A stretch of 15,052 nucleotides of DNA from Clostridia bacterium (GTDB lineage: Bacteria > Bacillota > Clostridia > Oscillospirales > CAG-272): NCBI GenBank assembly GCA_024408015.1, contig JAKSVJ010000006.1, forward strand, positions 1-15,052, given 5' to 3'. Made by a program: the position numbers and the translations under genes. The notes under the pieces are model-generated. The model did no database searches. It was not told where the DNA came from and saw only the letters and a list, made by a program, of their open reading frames with translations. Shown here one piece after another: positions 7,853 through 14,328 of the stretch (position 1 is the stretch's first letter; every line of letters starts with the position of its first letter).

Positions 7853-9285
7853 CTTCTTTGATTGATAGAATCAGTTCTTCCACTGCAACACTAGCGATTA
7901 TCTCAATTGCTTGTATGCTGTTCTTTGGTTTTTTGATGACTAGATTAACTAAGCTTCTAAGACTTCCAAATGTTACAGCATATATCATTTGTGGTATTAT
8001 CTTGGGTCCTTATGTCTTTAACCTAATTCCAGGCAGTGTTGTCGAAGGAATGGACTTTCTTGCAGACATTGCCCTAGCGTTTATTGCTTTTTCAACCAGT
8101 GAGTTTTTCAAACTAGGTATGATTAAGAAAACAGGTAAAAAAGTATTGGTTATAACTGTTCTCGAAGCATATTTGGCTATGGCTATTGTGTTTGTTCTCA
8201 CATATGTAATCCTTAGACTCGAATTAACATTCTCAATTGTAGTGTCAGCCTTGGCATCCGCAACAGCACCGGCATCAACAATGATGACTATCAGACAAAC
8301 TGGTGCTAAGGGTGATTTTGTTGATACATTACTTTTGGTAATAGCATTTGACAACGTTTTATGTCTTATTGCATATAGCGTTGCAATATCTATTGCGAAA
8401 GCAACCATGACATCAAGTTTCTCAATTATGGATGTTTTGCAACCAATACTTCTTACTATTGGAGTTGCAATAGCTGGAGGCTTGTTCGGCTGGCTTTTAA
8501 GTATCCTTATGAAGAAACGTTCAAGTGATAATAGATTGATTGTATCAATTGCAATGCTATTTGCATTTTGTGGTGTATGTGCACTTCTTGATACATCACC
8601 TCTTCTTGGATGTATGGCAATGGGTGCTGTATATATAAATATGACAAATGACGAAAACTTGTTTAAGCAATTAAACTATTTTAGTCCACCAATTATGCTT
8701 TTGTTCTTTGTTCGAAGCGGACTTAACTTCAACTTGGGTTCACTTTTTTCAAACAATGGATCAATAGGAGCAACACCACTAATTGTTGTTGGTGTTTTGT
8801 ACTTCTTTGTTCGTGTTGGAGGAAAGTATCTTGGTGCGTTTGTTGGCTCTGCAATAACAAAGAAGAGCACAAAAGTAAGAAACTACCTCGGACTTGCATT
8901 AATACCTCAAGCTGGTGTTGCAATTGGTTTGGCTTCATTGGGCGCTAGAACACTCGGTGGAGATGTTGGTAGTGCGCTTTTGACAATTATCATGTCATCA
9001 AGCGTTTTGTATGAATTGGTTGGTCCTGTTCTCGCTAAGCTTTCATTGTACTTGTCTGGATCATATTCAAATGACATTGAAACACTTGTTCCGGCCGAAG
9101 AGATTGCAGACTCATCTAAGAAAAATGAAGTAGAGCTTCTTATCGAGAGAATACAAACAATTCAAAATGAAATCCCTAAGCACACAAGTTTGATAAGTGA
9201 AGAAGAAGCGGCCTTCCTTGAGGCAGCAGAAGAACAATATCAAAATGTTATTATTGATAGACGAAAAAGATTCGGAAGGAGATAA
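7849..9285 (+). CDS. Cation:proton antiporter (CPA2/Kef type)
   Basis: This is a polytopic antiporter of the monovalent cation:proton antiporter-2 type (COG0475), exchanging Na+ or K+ for H+ across the cytoplasmic membrane. The first roughly 415 residues contain about 12 hydrophobic segments. Landmarks are LLRLPNVTAYIICGIILGP (36-54), ASATAPAS in the unwound helix (136-143), VIAFDNV (164-170) at the ion-binding site, and ALIPQAGVAIGLA near the end of the membrane domain. At the binding site the usual Asp-Asp pair appears as Asp168-Asn169. A soluble acidic and helical tail of about 60 residues follows, without a TrkA-N/RCK domain. AGGGGA lies 6 bases before the ATG, which overlaps the hydrolase stop as ATGA. 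The transported ion cannot be told from sequence. Confidence 0.88.
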   Translation: MTSLIDRISSSTATLAIISIACMLFFGFLMTRLTKLLRLPNVTAYIICGIILGPYVFNLIPGSVVEGMDFLADIALAFIAFSTSEFFKLGMIKKTGKKVLVITVLEAYLAMAIVFVLTYVILRLELTFSIVVSALASATAPASTMMTIRQTGAKGDFVDTLLLVIAFDNVLCLIAYSVAISIAKATMTSSFSIMDVLQPILLTIGVAIAGGLFGWLLSILMKKRSSDNRLIVSIAMLFAFCGVCALLDTSPLLGCMAMGAVYINMTNDENLFKQLNYFSPPIMLLFFVRSGLNFNLGSLFSNNGSIGATPLIVVGVLYFFVRVGGKYLGAFVGSAITKKSTKVRNYLGLALIPQAGVAIGLASLGARTLGGDVGSALLTIIMSSSVLYELVGPVLAKLSLYLSGSYSNDIETLVPAEEIADSSKKNEVELLIERIQTIQNEIPKHTSLISEEEAAFLEAAEEQYQNVIIDRRKRFGRR

Positions 9286-9287
9286 AT

Positions 9288-10001
9288 ATGTCGTTCGGTT
9301 TTGTAGATCCAATTGCCAAACTTTTAGGAGATTGGTCGATTAAATTAGGAGTATGGTCAATTCTTTTTAGAATTGCCTTGGCAGTTATTTTAGCATCAAT
9401 AGTTGGTTGGGAAAGATCAAGCAAAAGACATTCAGCTGGTCTTAGAACTTTCATAGTAATTACTCTGGCTTCAACAATGGCAAGTATTATTGACCAATCA
9501 ATGTCAATGCTCCCAATATTATCAACAGCAGTAATTATTGCTACTTCATCATTAAGTGGTAACTCAATTCTATTTGGTTCTAAGAATCAAATTAAAGGTC
9601 TTACAACATCTGCAGGTCTTTGGGCTTGCTCAATCATAGGCATTGCTATTGGTAGTGGAATGTATACAGTAGTGGTTGTAGGTTTTATTGCGGTAGAGAG
9701 TGTTCTTGCATTCTTCCCAAGTATTGAAAGAAATCTAAAGAACAGATCAAACCACTTTGAAATTCACCTTGAATTAAAGAACAAAGATAGTCTTGGAACG
9801 TTTGTTGAGACAATCAGAAGACTTGGACTTAGAATCGATGATATTGAAGCTGATACAGCATACATGGGTTCCGGTCTTAGTGTATATTCAGTAACATTGT
9901 CTATAATGAGCCCAGAACTTAAAAAATATAAAACTCATCACGAGATAATAGAAGCGCTTAAAACACTTGATTACGTATCACACGTAGAAGAGATGTCTTA
10001 A
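9288..10001 (+). CDS. MgtC/SapB family membrane protein with ACT-like tail
   Basis: MgtC-family proteins are small inner-membrane proteins connected to Mg2+ limitation, F-ATPase control and virulence in some pathogens. Visible here are VGWERSSKRHSAGLRTFIV (39-57), the family's arginine-rich loop; QIKGLTTSAGLWACSIIGIA (101-120); and about four to five membrane helices in residues 25-145. A soluble domain of about 80 residues (155-235) resembles the ACT-like MgtC C-terminal domain. The family's Gly-rich GFLGAG motif between these is replaced by ATSSLSGNS (85-93). AAGGAG lies 6 bases before the ATG, and the gene starts two bases after the antiporter stop. It is the last gene of the operon. Pairing with an antiporter suggests a role in ion or membrane-potential balance (inference). 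Confidence 0.82.
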   Translation: MSFGFVDPIAKLLGDWSIKLGVWSILFRIALAVILASIVGWERSSKRHSAGLRTFIVITLASTMASIIDQSMSMLPILSTAVIIATSSLSGNSILFGSKNQIKGLTTSAGLWACSIIGIAIGSGMYTVVVVGFIAVESVLAFFPSIERNLKNRSNHFEIHLELKNKDSLGTFVETIRRLGLRIDDIEADTAYMGSGLSVYSVTLSIMSPELKKYKTHHEIIEALKTLDYVSHVEEMS

Positions 10002-10014
10002 CAAAAACAAATCA

Positions 10015-10051
10015 CGCCAGGGAACAAATGTTGCCCCTGGCGATGTTTTTT
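10015..10051 (+). terminator. Operon terminator, possibly bidirectional
   Basis: CGCCAGGG (10015-10022) pairs perfectly with CCCTGGCG (10035-10042), with further AACA/TGTT pairing inside, and is followed by ATGTTTTTT. This is a strong intrinsic terminator 13 bases after the MgtC-like gene. Read on the minus strand, the same stem is followed by TGATTTGTTTTT, so it may also stop transcripts arriving from the convergent repeat-protein gene. Confidence 0.85.
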
Positions 10052-10062
10052 GCATATTAATA

Positions 10063-10091
10063 AGAGCCAGGAGTTAAATCCCGGCTCTCTT
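10063..10091 (-). terminator. Second hairpin between convergent genes
   Basis: AGAGCC (10063-10068) pairs with GGCTCT (10083-10088), and GG/CC pairs lie inside after one mismatch. It sits just after the stop of the minus-strand repeat-protein gene. The minus-strand tail is TATTAATAT, a weak U-tract; the plus-strand tail is CTTTTGATTT. It probably acts together with the neighbouring hairpin. Confidence 0.5.
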
Positions 10092-10096
10092 TTGAT

Positions 10097-12310
10097 TTAA
10101 GCGTTTGCGTCGTTGTTGTACATTTCAGCTTGTTTCTGATATTCTTCAGCTTGCTTTTTGTATTCTTCGGCCTGTTTTGCGTACTCATCAGCTTCAGCGT
10201 TATAGCTTTCAGCTTGTTCGTTGAGTTCTTGAGCAGCTTGAGTGTCTTCAGCGGCTTGAGCATTAAGTTCTTCTGTTTGAGCATCAAGTTCAGCTATTTG
10301 TTCAGCTTCAGCATTTTCTTCGACACCGGCAGCATCTTCAGCAGTAGCTTCTTCAGCTGCTTCGGTAGCTTCTTCTGTAACAGGAGTTTCTTCAGCTGTT
10401 TCAGTAGCTTCTTCTGTGGCAGGAACTTCTTCAGCTGCTTCAGTGGTTTCTTCTGTAACAGGAGTTTCTTCAGCTGTTTCAGTAGTTTCTTCTGTAACAG
10501 GAGTTTCTTCAGCTGTTTCAGTAGCTTCTTCTGTAACAGGAGCATCTTCAGCTGCTTCAGCAGTTTCTTCAACAGCAGGTGTTTCTTCAACAGTATCTTC
10601 TACTGGAGCGTCAGTCTCATCTGTATCATCATTGTCATCATTGTCGGAAACGGCTTTAGAAGCAGTAGCGCCTACAGCTGCTGCAGCGGCCATCTTCTTC
10701 CAAGAATCATCTTTCTCTTTAGAAGATTTCTTATCATCTGATTTGTCATCAGCTTTTGTTTCAGTGGATTTATCATCAGCAGGAGTATCTTCAACTGTCT
10801 TTGTAGCTTCTTCTGTTGGTGATGTTTCTTCAGCAGTTGTTGCAGTGTCTTCAGTTGTTGTATCTTCTACAGGAATTTCTTTTTCTTCGTCTTCTTGCTT
10901 TTCTTCTTTGTCATCATCTTTATTAGAAGCGGCCTTAGAAGCAGCAGCACCTACAGCAGCTGCAGCAGCCATCTTCTTCCAAGAATCATCTTTATCTTTA
11001 GAGGATTTCTTTTCATCTGATTTGTCATCAACTTTTGTATCAGTAGCCTTATCATCAGCAGGAGCAGTTGTTGTTTCTTTAGAATCAGTAGGAGTTTCGT
11101 CTATTCTGTCTTCTTTAGGTTCTTCTGTTTTTTCTTCCTCTTTGTCATCATCTTTATCAGAAGCGGCTTTAGAAGCAGCGGCACCTACTGTAGCTGCAGC
11201 AGCCATCTTCTTCCAAGAATCATCTTTATCTTTAGAGGATTTCTTTTCATCTGATTTGTCATCAGCTTTTGTATCAGTGGCTTTATTATCAGAAGGAGTA
11301 GATGATGTATCTTTTGACTCAGAAGAAGCTTTTTCTTTCTTATCGTCTTCTTTCTTGTCATCATCTTTATCGTCAGTAGCTTTAGAAGCAGCAGCACCTA
11401 CAGCAGCTGCTGCAGCGGCTTTCTTAAGAGCATCTTCTTTGTTTTTCTTCTTTTGCTCTTCAGCTTTTTTCTTTTCTGCATCCTTTTTAGCTTTCTCAGC
11501 GTCTTTTTTAGCCTTTTCTGCATTTTTCTTTGCTTCTTCGGCTTCCTTTTTAGCTTGAGCAGCTTCTTTCTTTGAATTCTTTAGGTTCTTTTTAGCGTCA
11601 GCAGCGTTCTTTTCTGCTTCTTTTGCATTTTTCTTAGCATCAGCAGCATTTTCTTTGGCTTGTTTCATCTCTTCGGATTCTTCAAGCTCTTTTTCAAGTG
11701 CTAGACTCTTGTTATCATTGTTAGCCCAAATGATGTAGTATGCAAAATATGAAATAACGAGAGCGACGATTGCTGGAATGTACCACATGCCATCCGGGTT
11801 GAAACCAAATACGTCTGACCAAAGTTTTGCGATAACTACGTATACAAGGTATACAACCATATATGCAAGCATTGGAATGATTGCAAGGTAATATGTTTTG
11901 CTTTGAATTCTTTTACCCGGTTCAAAGCAAGCGAATGAAATAAATGCAACAACTGGGATTATACAACGAACTATTAGTAGAGAACCTGCAAATGTTGCGG
12001 CAAATCCTTGTGTTGGACCTACATAGAATGTTGAAGCAAAGAATACCATGAATGCTGAGAATGTACCAATGCTCTTAATGACTGAAATGCATTTAGGGTA
12101 AGTTGCTTTTTTTGAGATTAAGTAAATTACATCGCATGGAATCATTAGTAATGAACCAATAGCAACAATTGCTGTAGCCCAAAGTGAGAATGTCTGGAGT
12201 GTACCAACAATTCCTAATGTATTGAACATGTTAGGAATTGTGATTCCAGCAAGACATACTATACATACGTTGCAAATTAGTGAAAGTATGCTGAAAAATT
12301 TTCTTTTCAT
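10097..12310 (-). CDS. Six-TM membrane protein with long repeat-rich coiled-coil tail, function unknown
   Basis: I do not recognise a named family. The 737-residue protein has six hydrophobic segments in residues 4-195, near 4-25, 40-65, 78-97, 104-129, 140-161 and 175-195. A cytoplasmic tail of about 540 residues is likely. Its parts in order are: a Lys/Ala coiled coil with 7-residue repeats (about 204-299); four Ala-rich modules around VGAAASKA (centred near 305, 375, 453 and 546) separated by charged Ser/Thr/Asp/Lys linkers; six 13-residue acidic repeats (582-659); and a terminal coiled coil with Tyr every seven residues (703-731). Charge runs from strongly basic to strongly acidic. I chose the ATG at 12310 because GGGGG lies 5 bases upstream; an ATG at 12322 has no ribosome site. 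A membrane-anchored scaffold or spacer is possible but unproven. Confidence 0.8.
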   Translation of the reverse strand: MKRKFFSILSLICNVCIVCLAGITIPNMFNTLGIVGTLQTFSLWATAIVAIGSLLMIPCDVIYLISKKATYPKCISVIKSIGTFSAFMVFFASTFYVGPTQGFAATFAGSLLIVRCIIPVVAFISFACFEPGKRIQSKTYYLAIIPMLAYMVVYLVYVVIAKLWSDVFGFNPDGMWYIPAIVALVISYFAYYIIWANNDNKSLALEKELEESEEMKQAKENAADAKKNAKEAEKNAADAKKNLKNSKKEAAQAKKEAEEAKKNAEKAKKDAEKAKKDAEKKKAEEQKKKNKEDALKKAAAAAAVGAAASKATDDKDDDKKEDDKKEKASSESKDTSSTPSDNKATDTKADDKSDEKKSSKDKDDSWKKMAAAATVGAAASKAASDKDDDKEEEKTEEPKEDRIDETPTDSKETTTAPADDKATDTKVDDKSDEKKSSKDKDDSWKKMAAAAAVGAAASKAASNKDDDKEEKQEDEEKEIPVEDTTTEDTATTAEETSPTEEATKTVEDTPADDKSTETKADDKSDDKKSSKEKDDSWKKMAAAAAVGATASKAVSDNDDNDDTDETDAPVEDTVEETPAVEETAEAAEDAPVTEEATETAEETPVTEETTETAEETPVTEETTEAAEEVPATEEATETAEETPVTEEATEAAEEATAEDAAGVEENAEAEQIAELDAQTEELNAQAAEDTQAAQELNEQAESYNAEADEYAKQAEEYKKQAEEYQKQAEMYNNDANA
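10118..10204 (-). repeat. 21-base (7-residue) tandem repeats with Tyr ladder
   Basis: The last coiled coil of the repeat protein has Tyr at residues 703, 710, 717, 724 and 731, exactly one per heptad, in units such as YAKQAEE, YKKQAEE and YQKQAEM. At DNA level this is a degenerate 21-base repeat. Confidence 0.75.
10334..10567 (-). repeat. Six tandem 39-base units (13-residue acidic repeat)
   Basis: Six contiguous 39-base units encode 13-residue repeats typified by EATETAEETPVTE. Unit bounds are 10334-10372, 10373-10411, 10412-10450, 10451-10489, 10490-10528 and 10529-10567. The middle four are the most alike and the outer two have drifted, as expected of unequal exchange or slippage. Every unit is a multiple of three bases, so copy-number changes keep the reading frame. 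Confidence 0.85.
10622..11437 (-). repeat. Four dispersed copies of an Ala-rich module in the repeat protein
   Basis: A module of about 50 residues, built around DDSWKKMAAAAAVGAAASKA, occurs at 10622-10771, 10901-11050 and 11135-11284, with a shorter first copy at 11348-11437 (KEDALKKAAAAAAVGAAASK). The copies are spaced 93, 78 and 71 residues apart at matching positions. Linkers between modules differ much more than the cores. The nearly invariant cores suggest duplication followed by selection on the core. Confidence 0.85.
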
Positions 12311-12358
12311 AGAAACCCCCATAATATTTATTTAAATTAAGTATGTTACCTATCTTCT

Positions 12359-12387
12359 ATAATAAATAAAAAAATGGTGTTTTGCAA
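12359..12387 (-). promoter_or_regulatory. Possible promoter for the repeat-protein gene
   Basis: On the minus strand, TTGCAA (12382-12387) and TATTAT (12359-12364) are 17 bases apart. The -10 box matches consensus at five of six positions but the -35 box only at four. The -35 box would lie in the loop of the terminator at 12372-12395. Transcription would begin near 12352, leaving a leader of about 40 bases. Confidence 0.4.
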
Positions 12388-12395
12388 CACCATTT
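12361..12395 (-). terminator. Intrinsic terminator of the SDR-FAD oxidoreductase operon
   Basis: A perfect 10-bp stem (12372-12381 with 12386-12395) closes a four-base loop that reads GCAA, a GNRA tetraloop, on the minus strand. It is followed on that strand by T-rich sequence (TTTTATTTATT). It lies 44 bases after the stop of the FAD oxidoreductase and separates that unit from the repeat-protein gene downstream. Confidence 0.85.
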
Positions 12396-12439
12396 CAATA
12401 AATAAATACTACAATTTGTGCTTTTTTGTGGTTTTAACA

Positions 12440-14326
12440 CTACATTTTGTTGTAAACTGTCTCAAACCATTGCTCGCCATTAGGAATTTTGCGTACATTA
12501 ACAAATTTACTTGTAACCTTATTTTTCTTGAAAGAAACTATTTGAGTCTTGTTAAAATGCTTTTTGTCTATTTCAATGTTTGAAGGGAAGAGCTCGTTTG
12601 AGATTAGATATGAACCTCTAGAGAGGCCATCGTTCTCAATGTATTTGAGTATAGAATTTAGATAAACAAATGAGGTTATGACAATATCTCTGTTTATCAT
12701 AATTTCAGCAAGGTTTGCTAAATCCTTAACCCTATATTCATTGTCAAAAATGTTCAATTCATTTTCAAAATATGAAATGGCTTTCATAACGCCATCAGGA
12801 GAACGCAAAAATGCTCCATTTTCCGACATCATTTTTCCATATTCAGCACGTTTTGTTAATATGTCACCAAGTGACATTTCACCATTAGAATGAGCGGACA
12901 ATAGATCCAAAACTTTTCCAACTTCGTTGTAGTCATTAAGCTGACATTTGTCGTCGTTTATGTTTTTTGAGATATTTTGTGCAGCTCTTAAACTACCTAC
13001 TTGAGTTGAATTTAATGCAGTTCCGCCTGGTCTATGTATACCAAATATGCCAGCACATTCGCCAACAATATATAAATCCTTTATTGTTGTGCTCATGTAG
13101 TTTATGTCAACATTAATTCCACCATTGTTGTGTTGAGCACAAACGGCAATTTCTAGCAAGTCTTTTTCAAGATCTATTCCATGACTCTTGTACAAGTTAA
13201 TCGCTTTTGTATTCATTACTTTGAGTCTTGAAATAGGGGTTCCAAATAGAGCATTAGAATTTGAAAGATAAGTTTTAGCTTCACTTGGGAGTAGATCAAA
13301 ATCAAATCCAGTTGGATTTTTTGTATAGTCTAAATATACCTTGTTGCCTTTGCGAATTTCGTTAAAAACTGCAAGGTCAACTTTTGATGATTTTGTGCCA
13401 CAATTTACTTTTGCTGGGTCAAATGGCCATTGGTAACCCTTCATGAAAATTGCATTAAACATTTCTGACTTTGAATCAAAAATATCATTTAAGAATTCTC
13501 TTGAATTACCATCTTTATCAACAGAGATGTATGTTGGTATAACTTGTTGATATGTGCCAGATAAATTCCATCTAAATTGAGTTGAAGCTATTCCATATTG
13601 CGATTCAGTTAAGTTAATACCTTCACAGCCACATTCAAAAGCGACACCATGTGAACAAGTTTGGCTTTCTGGATATACTGTTTTGTCATATATAGCGGAC
13701 GGACCACCAGTAGCTAAGATCACTTTTTTAGCAATGAAATATGTTGCACCAAAAGGATTAGAATCACTAATATTGTCTTTATTTACAGTTACAACACCAC
13801 AAACGGCTTTGTTTTCTGTAACTATCTTAACAACTCTTTCGCCTGATATTACAGGAATGCCTTTTGAATAAACACTTTTTTCAAGAGCTTCAACCATGAG
13901 TTTTGAAGTTAAAGGACCACAAGATGTGGCTCTTTTTCTTTTGTCATGGTCAGTCATATATCCAACATATTCGCCATATTCATTTTGAGGAAAAGGAAGT
14001 CCCAAATTTACTAGTTTGTAAAATGATCTTCCAGAATATGCAGCTTCTATAAGAGCGTGATCTCCATTCATACTGCCACCACTAAATAGAGTTTTGGCCA
14101 TATCATAAATAGAATCTTTTTCAGCTCCGCAAGTTGATATCTTGTAGTATGTTTGTTTATCACTTCCGGTGTTACGAGAAGTTCCCATAAATCTTCCTTC
14201 AGTGACTATAGCAATATTTGTTATTCCTAAGTCGAAAAGAGTATCTGCAGCATTTAAGCCAGCAGCACCTGTTCCAATAATAACAACATCATATTCTGGC
14301 ATAGGAATTTCAATTTTTCTATTCAA
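12440..14326 (-). CDS. FAD-dependent oxidoreductase, fumarate reductase/aspartate oxidase superfamily
   Basis: This is a soluble FAD-binding protein of the superfamily that includes succinate dehydrogenase and fumarate reductase flavoproteins and L-aspartate oxidase. The dinucleotide-binding start YDVVIIGTGAAGLNAA (12-27) carries GTGAAG at 18-23. VILATGGPS in the middle and DLYIVGECAGIFGIHRPGG near the end are typical FAD contacts, with CAQHNNGGINVD in place of the HYTMGG-type segment of fumarate reductases. The length of 628 residues suits the superfamily. The start is a TTG: AAGGAG lies 9 bases upstream, overlapping the last codons of the SDR gene, whereas the first ATG (14302) has no ribosome site. 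There is no signal or lipid anchor. The substrate is unknown; it may be a hydroxy acid, polyol or dicarboxylate handled together with the upstream dehydrogenase. Confidence 0.8.
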   Translation of the reverse strand: MNRKIEIPMPEYDVVIIGTGAAGLNAADTLFDLGITNIAIVTEGRFMGTSRNTGSDKQTYYKISTCGAEKDSIYDMAKTLFSGGSMNGDHALIEAAYSGRSFYKLVNLGLPFPQNEYGEYVGYMTDHDKRKRATSCGPLTSKLMVEALEKSVYSKGIPVISGERVVKIVTENKAVCGVVTVNKDNISDSNPFGATYFIAKKVILATGGPSAIYDKTVYPESQTCSHGVAFECGCEGINLTESQYGIASTQFRWNLSGTYQQVIPTYISVDKDGNSREFLNDIFDSKSEMFNAIFMKGYQWPFDPAKVNCGTKSSKVDLAVFNEIRKGNKVYLDYTKNPTGFDFDLLPSEAKTYLSNSNALFGTPISRLKVMNTKAINLYKSHGIDLEKDLLEIAVCAQHNNGGINVDINYMSTTIKDLYIVGECAGIFGIHRPGGTALNSTQVGSLRAAQNISKNINDDKCQLNDYNEVGKVLDLLSAHSNGEMSLGDILTKRAEYGKMMSENGAFLRSPDGVMKAISYFENELNIFDNEYRVKDLANLAEIMINRDIVITSFVYLNSILKYIENDGLSRGSYLISNELFPSNIEIDKKHFNKTQIVSFKKNKVTSKFVNVRKIPNGEQWFETVYNKM

Positions 14327-14328
14327 AA

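Noticed and set aside
9112..9312. Small minus-strand frames over the antiporter and MgtC-like genes
   Set aside because: They lie opposite well-supported genes and have no ribosome sites or recognisable motifs.
10334..10567. Regular direct repeats that could suggest a CRISPR array
   Set aside because: The units are contiguous 39-base coding repeats with no unique spacers and lie inside a reading frame.
10130..10741. A 203-codon Phe/Ser/Cys-rich open frame on the plus strand
   Set aside because: It is another antisense shadow of the same repeats, with periodic composition mirroring the minus-strand gene.
10416..11558. A 380-codon open frame on the plus strand, Ser/Ala/Val-rich
   Set aside because: It is the antisense of the repeat protein. 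The biased Glu/Lys/Ala/Thr codons lack stops when read backwards, and no ribosome site or recognisable domain supports it.
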